A stretch of DNA of 64,000 nt from Natrarchaeobius chitinivorans (GTDB taxonomy: Archaea > Halobacteriota > Halobacteria > Halobacteriales > Natrialbaceae): NCBI RefSeq assembly GCF_003841505.1, contig NZ_REGA01000017.1:1-64000 (forward strand), written 5' to 3'. Both the position numbers and the translations under genes were made by a program. Shown here piece by piece: positions 51,204-60,603 of this stretch. Numbering within the stretch: position 1 is the first letter of the stretch; the number at the start of each line of letters is the position of its first letter. The notes under the pieces are model-generated. The model was not told the origin of the DNA. It saw nothing but the letters and a program-made list of their open reading frames with translations, and made no database searches.

Positions 51204-52085
51204 TCAGTACCGGGACTCGAGAAAGGCGTCGACTGCCGCCGCCGTCGGCGCGCTTCGCGCACCCTCCTCGCTCGCGGTGAGCGCACCACAGGCGTTAGCG
51301 TACTCGAGTGCGCGTTCGACGTCGCCGTGTCCGAGTATGCTGGCGATGAATCCGGCGGCGAAGGCGTCTCCGGCCCCCGCGGTGTCGACGGTATCGACGT
51401 CGAACCCCGGATGGACGTACGATCCGTTGGGGGTGTGCACGTTCGCACCGTCGGCTCCGTGTTTTACGACGACCGTCCGATCGCTGAAATCGGAGTCGAC
51501 GTACTCGTCCTCGAGGAGGGAAGCGACTTCCCTGTCGTTTGCGAACACGATGTCCGTCATCGCGAGCGCCTCGCCGTAGTCCCGATCGCCCAGTCGCCGT
51601 CCGGGATCGAAACTGACCGTCGAACCCGTCTCGCCCGCGATCGTGGCGATTCGCGCCGCCGTATCGGGCCGCTGGCTCGTGAGGTGGACGTGGTCGGCGC
51701 GTTCGACTCGAGAGGCGTCGACGTCGCCGGGACCGACCGCTTCGTTTCCCCCGTCGTTTCCGAGAACCGCGACTTCGCCCTCGTCGTCGACCAGGAGGTA
51801 TTTAACCGCGGTGTCTGCCCCGGAGACGACGCGGAGTCCGTCGAGCGAGACTCCGGCGGTCTCGAGGTCCCGGCGGGCGAGCAGTCCGTTGTCGTCGTCG
51901 CCGAGGCTGCCGATGATGCCGGTTTCGACGTCGAGACCGGCGAGGGCGGCAGCGACGTTCCCCGCGCTTCCGCCGCCGGACTGGCGCTGGGAGCGGATGG
52001 CAGCCTCCCCGTCGGGTTCGGGAAGTCTGTCGACGCGAAGCGTCACGTCCCAGTTGACGTGGCCGGCAGTGAGGACCCGTACCAT
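51204..52085 (-). CDS. PfkB-family sugar kinase, candidate ribose-1-phosphate kinase
   Basis: This 293-residue kinase has the PfkB N-terminal GGGSAGNVAAALAGLDVETG near residue 36 and the catalytic motif VDTAGAGDAFAAGFIASILG near 245, including the base Asp. Its position beside a nucleoside phosphorylase and ribose-1,5-bisphosphate isomerase fits an ATP-dependent ribose-1-phosphate kinase, which makes ribose 1,5-bisphosphate in the halophile nucleoside route. That substrate is inferred from context; other PfkB kinases act on nucleosides or ribose. Confidence 0.88.
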   Translation of the reverse strand: MVRVLTAGHVNWDVTLRVDRLPEPDGEAAIRSQRQSGGGSAGNVAAALAGLDVETGIIGSLGDDDNGLLARRDLETAGVSLDGLRVVSGADTAVKYLLVDDEGEVAVLGNDGGNEAVGPGDVDASRVERADHVHLTSQRPDTAARIATIAGETGSTVSFDPGRRLGDRDYGEALAMTDIVFANDREVASLLEDEYVDSDFSDRTVVVKHGADGANVHTPNGSYVHPGFDVDTVDTAGAGDAFAAGFIASILGHGDVERALEYANACGALTASEEGARSAPTAAAVDAFLESRY

Positions 52086-52121
52086 TCGATTACCGGAACG
52101 TCGGTCGCCGACGAGAAAAAC

Positions 52122-52943
52122 CTAGGCGATCATGAAGAGGAGAACGTTGTGAACCCCCGGACCGAGGCCGATGGCCGCGATAAATGCGAGGACGATTCGT
52201 GCCTGTGCGGGGTCGACCTCGACGTACTCCCGAAACAGTCCGAGGATGACCAGCGCGAGGGCGACTTTCACCGCGACGAACAGCCAGCCGGCCCCGATGT
52301 ACTCCGCCGTCGGGAGCGCTTCGCCGGCCTCGAGGATCAGCCGCGAGGCCGGAACCTCCTCGTGCGCCCCGAGGAGGTCGTAGCCTACGGCCGTCGAAAT
52401 GCCGTCGAGCGTGTGTCCGAAAACGACGAGCGCGCCCGTCGCGCCGGTCGTCGCGGCGACGTCGGTAAACCAGAGCCCGAGCCCGAACCACGCGAGTGCA
52501 GTGACGACGACCGAGAGAACGACGATGGCGATGAGCCAGAGCGGTCGGAAGGTTCCAGACCCGACGGCTCTCGCGACGAGCAGGGACACTGCGCTGACGA
52601 AGACGACGGCACCGATTCCACCCAGGAGTCGCTCGCTCGACCGCCGAAGCCCCGCCTCGTAGAGGAAGATGCCGACGATCCAGACTACGCCGGCGAGAGC
52701 GGCGGTCACCAGATACACACTCGGCGTCGCGAACAACACCGAAATCGCGTCCGGATACATCTCGAGGCGGTAGAAGACGTGCAACGTCGACCCGACCATC
52801 ATCCACGGCGCGAACGCGAGGACGGTTCGATCGGTCACCGGCGGCTCGAGCGACCACAGGAGCGCCACGACCCCGAAGAGGACGGCCAGCAGCGGAACGA
52901 GGAGGTACCACGGCGGAAGCACGAACCCCTCTGGAAGTACCAT
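52122..52943 (-). CDS. DUF63 family membrane protein
   Basis: The 273-residue protein has about eight spans and the DUF63 pattern (TLHVFYRLEMYPDAISVLFA near 55; VVFGHTLDGISTAVGYDLLG near 175). Its substrate is not known. It lies between the R15P isomerase (48 bp) and PfkB kinase (36 bp) genes on the same strand and is probably co-transcribed with them; whether it imports nucleosides or is unrelated is not known. Confidence 0.85.
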   Translation of the reverse strand: MVLPEGFVLPPWYLLVPLLAVLFGVVALLWSLEPPVTDRTVLAFAPWMMVGSTLHVFYRLEMYPDAISVLFATPSVYLVTAALAGVVWIVGIFLYEAGLRRSSERLLGGIGAVVFVSAVSLLVARAVGSGTFRPLWLIAIVVLSVVVTALAWFGLGLWFTDVAATTGATGALVVFGHTLDGISTAVGYDLLGAHEEVPASRLILEAGEALPTAEYIGAGWLFVAVKVALALVILGLFREYVEVDPAQARIVLAFIAAIGLGPGVHNVLLFMIA

Positions 52944-52991
52944 ATCGGCAGAGGAACCCGCCGGTGGCTAAATGTTCCGATTATCGACCGT

Positions 52992-53975
52992 TCAGGTTTC
53001 CCACGGCTCGCCGATCGTTTCGCCGAACAACTCCCGCATGAGCGTCACGATACTTTCCGGCGGGAACTGACCGCGCTCGGTCACGATCGCGTCGACGTGT
53101 CTCGGCGGGGTCACGTCGAACGCCGGGTTTTCGACTGTCAGGCCGTCGTCTTCGGATTCCTCGAGCCCCGTAATTTCCGTTCGTTCGTCCGGCGCGAGCA
53201 CTTCACTGTCCTCGCGCATCTCGATGGCGACTGTGTGGCCGGTCATCGTGTCCGGGTGCAACTTGATCGTCTGGGCGGCGACCATCACCGGCACGCCTCG
53301 TTCGCGGGCGTTGACCGCGAGGCCGCTGGTTCCGATCTTGTTGATGACGCTGCCGTCGGCGGCGATGCTGTCCGCACCGACGAGGACGTGATCGGCGTCG
53401 TCCAGGTACCGACGGGCGGCGTTGTCGACGATCAACGTCACCGGAACGCCCCACTCCCGCAACTGGCTGGCCGTAATGTGGCCCTGCTTTCTCGGTCGGG
53501 TTTCCTTGACGATCGCCTCGACGTGTTTGCCCGCCTCGAGTGCGGCCTCGATACACGACAGCGCGTCGGTCGAGTGGCAGTGGGTCATCACCACGTCGCC
53601 GTCGCGCAGACGGTTCGCGCCGATCTCACCGAGTTGGGCCTGTGCCCGTTCCAGGTCGCGCTGGAACGTTTCGGCCCTGTCCACCGTCGACGCTCGGAGT
53701 TCGGAGACAGTCTCGCCGTCCATTCCCTGAAGGACGTATCGCAGGGCGTTGGGCAGGCTGACGGCCGTCGGGCGCGTCTCGTAGAGCCGTCTGGCGGCGG
53801 CTCGCATCCCGCTTCGGAACGCGTCGGGACTCGAGGCATCGGAACGGGTTGCTTGCGTCGCGAGCGCCTCGGCGGCCGCGTCGGCGATCGTCGCAGCGCC
53901 CCGGATCCGCATGTCGGCGATGTCGGCGGCGGTCGAATCGACGACGGGTTCGACGCCGGGCGGTTCCTCTCCCAT
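52992..53975 (-). CDS. Ribose-1,5-bisphosphate isomerase (e2b2 family)
   Basis: From the ATG at 53975 the protein has 327 residues. It belongs to the eIF2B-related isomerases and converts ribose 1,5-bisphosphate to ribulose 1,5-bisphosphate. Key segments are [20 protein letters not shown] with the catalytic Cys, [20 protein letters not shown], and [20 protein letters not shown] with the catalytic Asp. The N-terminal helical part ([19 protein letters not shown]) binds substrate phosphate. No Rubisco gene is nearby. The gene is divergent from deoC with 71 bp between starts. Confidence 0.92.
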   Translation of the reverse strand: MGEEPPGVEPVVDSTAADIADMRIRGAATIADAAAEALATQATRSDASSPDAFRSGMRAAARRLYETRPTAVSLPNALRYVLQGMDGETVSELRASTVDRAETFQRDLERAQAQLGEIGANRLRDGDVVMTHCHSTDALSCIEAALEAGKHVEAIVKETRPRKQGHITASQLREWGVPVTLIVDNAARRYLDDADHVLVGADSIAADGSVINKIGTSGLAVNARERGVPVMVAAQTIKLHPDTMTGHTVAIEMREDSEVLAPDERTEITGLEESEDDGLTVENPAFDVTPPRHVDAIVTERGQFPPESIVTLMRELFGETIGEPWET

Positions 53976-54046
53976 GCGACCGTCTTGTGCGTCTGAGACC
54001 AAAAGGGATCGGTCGGCTTTTTGATCGTCCGGCGAGTCGGTCCGCT

Positions 54047-54691
54047 ATGGATCGAAGCGAACTCGCCCCCCTGATCGACCACACCGTCCTCGGACCCGAG
54101 ACGTCGATCGGTGACGTCAGAGACGTCCTCGACGCCGCCCAGGACCACGGCATGAACGCCTGTATCCCGCCGTACGCCATCGAGGAGGCGGCGGAGTACA
54201 CCCCTGACGTGACGCTCGCGACGGTCGTCGGCTTCCCACAGGGTCAAAACAGCCGGGACGTGAAACGGCGAGAGGGGGTCCTCGCGTGGAAAGCGGGGGC
54301 GGACGAACTCGACGTCGTGATCAACGTCGGCCGGCTGAAAGCGGGCGAAGACGACGTCGTCCGGGCCGAACTGGCAGAACTCGTCGCCGCGGTTCCGACT
54401 CCCGTCAAGGTGATCCTCGAAACCGCGTTGCTCACCGACGAGGAGAAACGTCGGGCCTGCGAGGCCGCCGTCGCCGCCGACGCCGCGATGGTCAAGACCT
54501 CGACGGGCTTCGCTGACGGCGGTGCGACCCTCGAGGACGTCGAACTGATGAGCGAGTACCTCCCCGTCAAGGCAAGCGGCGGCATCGGCAGCTACGACGA
54601 GGCGATTGCCATGCTCGAGGCCGGCGCGGAACGGATCGGTGCCTCGAGCGGCGTCGCAATCCTCGACGGTTCGCCCGAGAACTCGGCGTAA
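54047..54691 (+). CDS. deoC: Deoxyribose-phosphate aldolase
   Basis: DeoC cleaves 2-deoxyribose 5-phosphate to glyceraldehyde 3-phosphate and acetaldehyde. The 214-residue class I aldolase has [20 protein letters not shown] at the start, [17 protein letters not shown] near 83, and the Schiff-base lysine in [20 protein letters not shown] near 148. Another Lys in [19 protein letters not shown] completes the active site. It starts 71 bp from the divergent R15P isomerase gene and so probably shares regulation with nucleoside degradation. Confidence 0.94.
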   Translation: MDRSELAPLIDHTVLGPETSIGDVRDVLDAAQDHGMNACIPPYAIEEAAEYTPDVTLATVVGFPQGQNSRDVKRREGVLAWKAGADELDVVINVGRLKAGEDDVVRAELAELVAAVPTPVKVILETALLTDEEKRRACEAAVAADAAMVKTSTGFADGGATLEDVELMSEYLPVKASGGIGSYDEAIAMLEAGAERIGASSGVAILDGSPENSA

Positions 54692-54733
54692 TCGCGCGGA
54701 TCGCGTCGACCGCGCCAATTCCCGACCGTCCGG

Positions 54734-55921
54734 TCACTCGTCCGAGAGGATGCGGTCGATCACGTCGGAATCGTCCCCACCCAGCGCGGATCGCACGAGC
54801 AGATGCCCGCCGAGCAACGCCGGGCTGATGACGACGTCCGCACCTGCGCGCTCGAGTTTCCTCGTGTTCTCGCGGTCGGTCGCGGCGGCGACGATGCGCG
54901 TCTCCGGGGCGAGCTGTCTGGCAGTGAGGATCGTAAACGCATCCTGTGCGTCCTGATTCGTCGCGACCAGGATCGCGGCCGCCCGTTCGATCTTGGCGCG
55001 GTGGAGTGGGCTCTCGTCGCTCGGGTCTGCCGTCACCACCGGTACGTCCTCGTCCGAGAGCGCGTCGGCCGCGTCGTGGTTCGTGGTCACGACGACGAAC
55101 TCTCGGTCGTTCGCGGCGAGTTCGTCGACGATCGGTTCGGTCAGTTCGCCGTAGCCGAGCACGAGGACGTGCTCGTTCAACAGTTCGAGTTCTGATTCGG
55201 TCATCTTTCCGAGGGTTTTCGCGATTCGCGTCTGGATCGCCGGCCCGACGAGCACCCCGACCGCAAGGCCGAAACTGGAGACGCCGAGGACGAGCACCGA
55301 CATCGTAAACAGCTGTCCCTCGGTCGAATCGAGGTGCGGCGTGACGTCGCCGTAGCCGACGGTACTCGAGGTGATCAGCGTGAAGTAAAAGGCGTCGAGA
55401 AGCGTGTCGATGCCGTCGAACTCACCGCGGAGCGCGTACGCGCCGATCGTTCCGTACGCCTGGACGCCGACGAGGGCCGCGCCGGCGGCGATCTGGGTCG
55501 TGTTCAGCGAGAGCGGCTTGGTAAAGTGATCACGGGTGAGCAACAGGATCGGAATCGAAATGAGCGAGAGGGCGATCAGCGGCACCGAGTACTGGCTCAC
55601 CTGCAGGAATCCCTGCGCCGCCGTCAGCGGGAGCAGGAGGGTCGTCGCCCACCATCCCACGCGCAGTCCGCGCCGGAGTGCAAGGGCGCTTGCGACCATC
55701 AAAAACCCGGTCACCGCACCGGTGAAACGGGCCGTTCGCTGAACGATATCCGGAATGAACGGATCGAGCGGATCGTACGCCGGCTCGACGCCGATGTTGA
55801 ACACCGCCGTCGCGACCGAGAGCAGGGCCACCGCCAACGCGAGCCCGATCGCGGCCCGCGTCGTGAGTACCCGCCGCCAGTTTTCGGGGAGCCACGCCTC
55901 GAGCGACCGGCCGTCGACCAT
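54734..55921 (-). CDS. Potassium channel with RCK (TrkA-N) domain
   Basis: The 395-residue protein has about five or six membrane spans, a pore with selectivity filter SSTVGYGDVTPH near residue 193 and a C-terminal Rossmann RCK domain starting LNEHVLVLGYGELTEPIVDE near 245. The RCK part ends with AGADVVISPALLGGHLLVRS. It resembles Kch/MthK-type channels and gates K+ in response to NAD(H), ATP or ions. For a salt-in organism this is a probable K+ homeostasis gene. Confidence 0.9.
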   Translation of the reverse strand: MVDGRSLEAWLPENWRRVLTTRAAIGLALAVALLSVATAVFNIGVEPAYDPLDPFIPDIVQRTARFTGAVTGFLMVASALALRRGLRVGWWATTLLLPLTAAQGFLQVSQYSVPLIALSLISIPILLLTRDHFTKPLSLNTTQIAAGAALVGVQAYGTIGAYALRGEFDGIDTLLDAFYFTLITSSTVGYGDVTPHLDSTEGQLFTMSVLVLGVSSFGLAVGVLVGPAIQTRIAKTLGKMTESELELLNEHVLVLGYGELTEPIVDELAANDREFVVVTTNHDAADALSDEDVPVVTADPSDESPLHRAKIERAAAILVATNQDAQDAFTILTARQLAPETRIVAAATDRENTRKLERAGADVVISPALLGGHLLVRSALGGDDSDVIDRILSDE

Positions 55922-55993
55922 ACCCCCTCTTTCGCGTCGACGGCAATGAAGTCGGGTGGTTCGTGGCGGTTCGCTCGAGGGACGCGGACCGAG

Positions 55994-56424
55994 TCACATC
56001 GTTTCGGGATCGATCCGATCGACGAGGCCGTCGAAGTCGTCGTCGAAGCTCACGACGTGGTCGATTCCGTGACGCGCCACCAGCGCGACGGTGGTCGCAT
56101 CGGTGAAACTCAGCGCCTGATCGTCGTATCGTTCGAACACGTCGACCGCGTCGGCGAAGGCAGCAGCCGTGACGCGAAGCATCTCGTAGGTTTGCGGATA
56201 CGGATCGACGCCGCGCAATCGATCGCCGAGCCGTTTTGCCGGCTCGAACGACTCGCCCCGGGTCAGCGTAAGCGTGACCGACTCGTCGTAGACGTAGTCG
56301 CTGACGTACGGCTGGCCGAACTCGCCGTCGTACACGCCTCGAGCGCGGTGGTCGCCGCGGTGTGACGGTACACGTCCCTGTCGTGGTCAGCGTACAGAAC
56401 ACCCGTGTCGACGTGCACCGTCAT
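55994..56424 (-). pseudogene. vapC: VapC PIN-domain toxin gene with a frameshift
   Basis: The start at ATG 56424 overlaps the vapB stop by 4 bp and reads MTVHVDTGVLYADHDRDVYR and TAATTALEA, the PIN N-terminus with its first Asp. At about 56334-56337 the frame shifts: the continuation YDGEFGQPYVSDYVYDESVT is in another frame, ending DHVVSFDDDFDGLVDRIDPE. One missing base (GAGGCGTGTAC for a likely GAGGCGGTGTAC) explains it. As it stands, the first frame stops after about 60 codons and the toxin is inactive unless the frameshift is a sequence error. Confidence 0.82.
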
Positions 56425-56696
56425 CCGTAGAGTATCTCGTCGATGTCTTCCTCTCCCGTTTCGACCCCGGAACTGAATCGCCCGCGCTGCATCGTCTCCT
56501 TTTCACCATCCGAAAGTGGCACTCGTGATTCGCGAAACGAGTCGATAACGGCCTCGCGGGATTCGTAGGCATCGTCGATCAATCGCGTCAGCAGCTCTTG
56601 TTGCGTGACGCTCGATCCCGTTTGAATCCGGATCTCCGCCTGCAACTCTTCGAGTCTGGATTTCGCGTTTTCGTCGACTTTTACTGCCGTCGCCAT
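56421..56696 (-). CDS. vapB: VapB-like antitoxin
   Basis: From the ATG at 56696 the protein has 91 residues. It starts MATAVKVDENAKSRLEELQA, continues TGSSVTQQELLTRLIDDAYE, and looks like a ribbon-helix-helix/AbrB-like DNA-binding N-terminus with a Ser/Glu-rich, toxin-binding C-terminus (FSSGVETGEEDIDEILYG). Its stop overlaps the toxin start by 4 bp. The antitoxin frame is intact although the toxin frame is not. Confidence 0.82.
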   Translation of the reverse strand: MATAVKVDENAKSRLEELQAEIRIQTGSSVTQQELLTRLIDDAYESREAVIDSFRESRVPLSDGEKETMQRGRFSSGVETGEEDIDEILYG

Positions 56697-56813
56697 GAAT
56701 ACTAGTTCCATCCGAAACTGAGTAACTCTTTCTACCACCGAGACGATCGGTTCCAGCGCGATGGGACGCCCCGGAGCGGTAGCTACTTGCCCCCGGCGGC
56801 GATAGCGCCACCT

Positions 56814-57095
56814 ATGACCACGGAGTGGAAACTGTTCGCCGACCTCGCCGAACACGCGGGAGACAGACACGTGACGGTCGACGCCTCCTCGGGCGACACC
56901 GTCGAGGACGCCCTCGAGCAACTCCTCGAGGGCCGGCCGGATCTCGAGGATCGGGTTCTCGAGGACGGAGCGCTCCGCTCACAGATCAACGTGCTTCGCA
57001 ACGGGACGAACGTCCTGGTCGAGGAGGAGGGCCTCGAGACGGAACTCGACGACGGAGACGAACTGGCCCTGTTCCCGCCGGTCAGCGGAGGGTAG
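56814..57095 (+). CDS. Ubiquitin-like small archaeal modifier (SAMP1/MoaD type)
   Basis: From the ATG at 56814 the protein has 93 residues of beta-grasp type: TEWKLFADLAEHAGDRHVTV, VLRNGTNVLVEEEGLETELD, ending FPPVSGG. The C-terminal Gly-Gly is adenylated and either forms isopeptide bonds to lysines (sampylation) or carries sulfur for molybdopterin. The length and ending match SAMP1 better than SAMP2. E1 enzyme not in the window. Confidence 0.92.
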   Translation: MTTEWKLFADLAEHAGDRHVTVDASSGDTVEDALEQLLEGRPDLEDRVLEDGALRSQINVLRNGTNVLVEEEGLETELDDGDELALFPPVSGG

Positions 57096-57119
57096 GGCCG
57101 ACCCCGATGTCCGGTTCGA

Positions 57120-58109
57120 TCAGCGGCCGTCGGCGGTCAGATCGATCTCGAGGACGAACTCCGGTTCGTCGGCGAGGCCGGCACCCGTGGCCGCCGCGTC
57201 GGTGACGAACCCGGCCGTCTCCGGAATCGCGACGCGGGTTCGGTCCGCACCGGTCGCCGCGGCGTCCCGTGAAATCGCTGCGAACAACGCTCGAGCCGCG
57301 CCGACGTCGTCCCAGGCACCGACGCCGTACTCGGCCCACGTTTCCTCGACACCGTCGTCGTTCCGACGGTCGTACGTTCGCGATCGGTAGGCGACGCCGG
57401 AGAGCCCGTCCGGCCCCTCGACGACGATCACCGACGTCTCCCCGGCGAAGCGCTCGAGGTCGGCGGCCGTAAGTTCCCGAAGCGCCCACGACTCCTCGGA
57501 CGCGAGACCGAGTCCGCGGAGATGATCGCGTGCGTCGCTGTGTGTCCAGTAGCGCCACGCGGCCGTCGGATCGGTCGAGATGGTCCGAGACGCCGGCCCT
57601 GTCGCGTCGGGATCGGGGTCGGGGTAGGCGAATCGAAACTCGGTGCTCGGATCGAAGCCGATCGCCCGCGCACTCGCGAGCGACGCGGCGTTCCAGGAGA
57701 AGACCATGATCCGGCCGACCGTCGCCCCGCGGTTGCGTGCCCACTCGAAACAAGCCTCGTTCAGCCGGCGGCTCACCCCCTGTCGACGGTAGTCCGAGGC
57801 GACTCGCAGGCTCTGAAACCAGGCCTCGTCCGGCGAGAGCATCACCGCCTGAACGATCCCGACCGCGGTCCCGTCGACGGTCGCCAGAAACGTCTTCCGA
57901 TCAGTTTCGTCCTCGTCCTCGAGCCACTCGTGGTAAATGTCGGGGAGGTAGTCGCCGCCGCGGTCGGCCCAGATGTCGCTCGTGAAGTCGACGACCCCCT
58001 CGTAATCGTCGTGGGTCGCTCGGCGAATCTCGAGGGGGCCCTCCGCGTCGCTTTCGTCGTCGGTCGGGGTCTCGGTGTCGTCGGCCGAGATTTCGATGTC
58101 GCCACCCAT
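57120..58109 (-). CDS. GNAT family N-acetyltransferase
   Basis: From the ATG at 58109 the protein has 329 residues with a standard GNAT domain near 25-170 (EIRRATHDDYEGVVDFTSDI, LRVASDYRRQGVSRRLNEAC with the acetyl-CoA loop, NAASLASARAIGFDPSTEFR). A second, degenerate GNAT-like half follows (residues 200-329). The GTG at 58118 overlaps the gatD stop (GTGA) and is an alternative start. Substrate unknown; coupling to gatD is likely. Confidence 0.85.
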   Translation of the reverse strand: MGGDIEISADDTETPTDDESDAEGPLEIRRATHDDYEGVVDFTSDIWADRGGDYLPDIYHEWLEDEDETDRKTFLATVDGTAVGIVQAVMLSPDEAWFQSLRVASDYRRQGVSRRLNEACFEWARNRGATVGRIMVFSWNAASLASARAIGFDPSTEFRFAYPDPDPDATGPASRTISTDPTAAWRYWTHSDARDHLRGLGLASEESWALRELTAADLERFAGETSVIVVEGPDGLSGVAYRSRTYDRRNDDGVEETWAEYGVGAWDDVGAARALFAAISRDAAATGADRTRVAIPETAGFVTDAAATGAGLADEPEFVLEIDLTADGR

Positions 58110-58114
58110 CGGGT

Positions 58115-59386
58115 TCACTCCCAGGGGACGGACCGTTCCTGAATCTCGCCAGCAAGCGACGTTTCCATCGCCTCGGGGACGTCCTCGGCGTTTGCGATCG
58201 CCCACATCAGCTTGACTTTCGCGGTCCCGGGCAGGGTATCGCCGGCCTCGATAACCCCTGCCTCGAGCAGGTCGCGACCGGTGTCGTACACCCGATCGCA
58301 GACCCGTCCCTCGAGACACTGGCTGGTCATCACGACCGTCGTCCCGTCCGCGATCAGTTCTTCGATACGCGGGATGAGGTCGGTGTGGACGTGTCCGAGT
58401 CCAGTCCCCTCGAGAACAAGTCCCGCCGACCCGTCGACGACCTCGAGGAACGCGGGATCCATCCCCGGCGTGAATTTGAGGAGTTCGACGTCGTCCTCGA
58501 GGTCGGGTTCGATCGTCAGGTCGGTGGCGGCACGCGCCCGGTACTCGCGTCGGAACTCGATCGCGTCGGCTCCGTCGTCCTCGAGGGCGTCGTAGTCGAC
58601 CTCGCCGAGGGGCTCCGCGCCGACGGTTTCGAAGGCGTCCCGTCGGGAGGTGTGGTTCTTCCGGACGCGGGTCCCGCGGTGGAGCGCGCAGACGTCGTCG
58701 CTCTCGGAGGCGTGCATACAGACCAGTACCTCCGCGCAGTCGCTTTTGGCCGCTTCGACTGCACAGACGGCGTTCATCACGTTGTCCGACGAGGGTCGGT
58801 CGGCCGAACGCTGACTTCCCGTAAAGACGATCGGAACCGGCGTCTCGAGCATGAACGCGAGCGCCGAGGCGGAGTACTGCATCGTGTCGGTGCCGTGCAT
58901 GACGACGACGCCGTCGGCTCCGGCCTCGATCTCTTCTGTGACCGCCCGGGCCAGGTCCCGCCAGATCGGCGGCTCCATGTTCTCCGAGAGGATGTTTGCG
59001 ACGACCCGCCCGCGGTAATTCGCCCGGCCGGCGAGATCGGGGACCGCCCGCAGGACGTCTTCCGCGTCGAACTGTGCGGTAACCGCACCCGTCCGGTAGT
59101 CGACCGTCGAGGCGATCGTTCCGCCGGTCGAGATCAGCGATATCGTCGGCAGGTCGTCGTCGAACTCGATCGTCGAATCCGTGCCGTCGGCGTCCGCGGC
59201 GTCCGCGCCGTCGATTTCGTAGACGTCCTCGGCGAGCACCTCGACGTCGGCCTCTCCGCGGTCGACGCCGACGTTGTATCCGCCCTCGAGTTTCACCACG
59301 AGGTGATCGTCCGTACTGGAGGGGAGCAACACGCCTTCGTACGTCCGGTCCGCGCGGTCGACGCGGACGCGATCGCCTGCATTCAT
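58115..59386 (-). CDS. gatD: Glu-tRNA(Gln) amidotransferase subunit D
   Basis: GatD is the asparaginase-like subunit that releases ammonia from glutamine for GatE to convert Glu-tRNA(Gln) to Gln-tRNA(Gln) in archaea. The 423-residue protein has an N-terminal AnsA-barrel-like domain (residues 1-75), the first catalytic Thr in SLISTGGTIASTVDYRTGAV near 90, the second in GVVVMHGTDTMQYSASALAF, and the Asp-Lys pair downstream (HASESDDVCALHRG, RVRKNHTSRRDAF). gatE is not adjacent. Confidence 0.95.
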   Translation of the reverse strand: MNAGDRVRVDRADRTYEGVLLPSSTDDHLVVKLEGGYNVGVDRGEADVEVLAEDVYEIDGADAADADGTDSTIEFDDDLPTISLISTGGTIASTVDYRTGAVTAQFDAEDVLRAVPDLAGRANYRGRVVANILSENMEPPIWRDLARAVTEEIEAGADGVVVMHGTDTMQYSASALAFMLETPVPIVFTGSQRSADRPSSDNVMNAVCAVEAAKSDCAEVLVCMHASESDDVCALHRGTRVRKNHTSRRDAFETVGAEPLGEVDYDALEDDGADAIEFRREYRARAATDLTIEPDLEDDVELLKFTPGMDPAFLEVVDGSAGLVLEGTGLGHVHTDLIPRIEELIADGTTVVMTSQCLEGRVCDRVYDTGRDLLEAGVIEAGDTLPGTAKVKLMWAIANAEDVPEAMETSLAGEIQERSVPWE

Positions 59387-59470
59387 GGATGGGCGTTGCG
59401 CGTCGGCGGACTTGAAGCCACGCTTTCGACGCGGCGGCTCGAGCGATAGGTCCCGCCGTCGCGGGCGAAG

Positions 59471-59704
59471 CTACGCGAGAATCCCGACGATGACCAGCCC
59501 GATCCCCGTCAGAACGAGTACGCCGACGATCAGCGCGGTCAGCAGCCGAACCGATGCGAGTGCGTCGTCGGTGAGATCGAGCCGGGGATAGAGGTGGCGT
59601 GCAGCGTAGAGAAGTCCGAACCCGGCGACGATCGAGAAAGCTCCGAACACGACCAGTTCGACGTTCACTCGTTTCCCTTCCAGCCGACCGGTCAAAAAAC
59701 GCAC
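59471..59704 (-). CDS. Small two-span membrane protein
   Basis: The 77-residue protein has two hydrophobic segments (VVFGAFSIVAGFGLLYAARH and LIVGVLVLTGIGLVIVGIL) after a basic start. A GTG about 13 codons inside (VNVELVVFGAFS) is an alternative start. No family recognised; the gene is convergent with none and lies upstream of gatD. Confidence 0.6.
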   Translation of the reverse strand: MRFLTGRLEGKRVNVELVVFGAFSIVAGFGLLYAARHLYPRLDLTDDALASVRLLTALIVGVLVLTGIGLVIVGILA

Positions 59705-59792
59705 TCACTTCTTCACACGGGGCAACCGGACGGCTCGTACGGTCTGCTGTGAATGGGAAAGGTCCATCATACTCGGCCGACAGTAAGAACGT

Positions 59793-60437
59793 ATGGGAGA
59801 GCGCTCGGACGAACTGACCGAGAGCCGGGAGACGGACGGCCCCTCCACGGAGGACCTCCTCGCGGAAACCGACCGACTGATCTCCGGTTCGGAAGCCGAC
59901 GGCGGATCGGCAGGGAGAGTGGATCAGACTGACCGATCCGCGAGGCGTTCAGACTCCGCCGCCGACGAAACGAGCGACGAGTCTGGATCGTGGTGGCCGT
60001 TCTCGAGGGGCGACGAGACCGACGCGGACCACACCGCCGAACCCGATTCCGGTCGCCTCGCTCGGCTCCGTCCGAATCGATCGGCTCGCGAATACTTCTC
60101 ACCGAAGGCGTTTCTCGCGGTACTCGTCCTCGCGGGCACGGGATTGTTCGTCGGCAGTGCGGTCCTCCCGCTCGGCGGTCTTGGTCGGATCGTCGGCCTG
60201 CTCGCCGTCACCTTCCTCCTGGGACTCCTGACGTCGAAACGGCGATACCTCGAGACGAGCGTCGCTGGGGCGTCGGCAGGAGCCATCTCTATGGTGTTTT
60301 TCAGCTTACCGCTTCTGATCGTCGGCTCCGGGCGGACGGGTCTCGCGGTCGGCGCGGCCCTCGGACTCGTCGTATCGGTCTTCGGGTACTACTTCGGTCG
60401 CGACCTTCGGAACGGCCTGGTTCGCGACATCGAATAG
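59793..60437 (+). CDS. Membrane protein with charged N-terminal half
   Basis: The 214-residue protein has a polar, disordered N-terminal 100 residues rich in Ser, Asp and Arg (SRETDGPSTEDLLAETDRL), then four spans beginning at KAFLAVLVLAGTGLFVGSAV and ending in a charged FGYYFGRDLRNGLVRDIE. A conserved-looking haloarchaeal protein of unknown function. Confidence 0.75.
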   Translation: MGERSDELTESRETDGPSTEDLLAETDRLISGSEADGGSAGRVDQTDRSARRSDSAADETSDESGSWWPFSRGDETDADHTAEPDSGRLARLRPNRSAREYFSPKAFLAVLVLAGTGLFVGSAVLPLGGLGRIVGLLAVTFLLGLLTSKRRYLETSVAGASAGAISMVFFSLPLLIVGSGRTGLAVGAALGLVVSVFGYYFGRDLRNGLVRDIE

Positions 60438-60603
60438 CCGGTGGCAGGCATCTGCCGGCGAGGGACACGACCTCGGTAGCGGGCCAACCCGGCGATCGAG
60501 TTCGGTGTGGGCTGTCTCGGAACCGACTGCGGTCTGGTTCGATTTCGCTCGGTAGTCGCCGGTTGAAACGGTACTACACGATTATTGTGTGGCACTGCGT
60601 AAC

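Noticed and set aside
53849-54046. N-terminal extension of deoC by 66 codons
   Set aside because: It overlaps the divergent R15P isomerase gene and is Arg/Pro-rich without family similarity; the ATG at 54047 fits DeoC.
57120-59708. 862-codon minus-strand frame that would fuse GNAT to an upstream region
   Set aside because: The part before the GNAT domain is Arg-rich out-of-frame sequence of gatD; gatD is confirmed in another frame.
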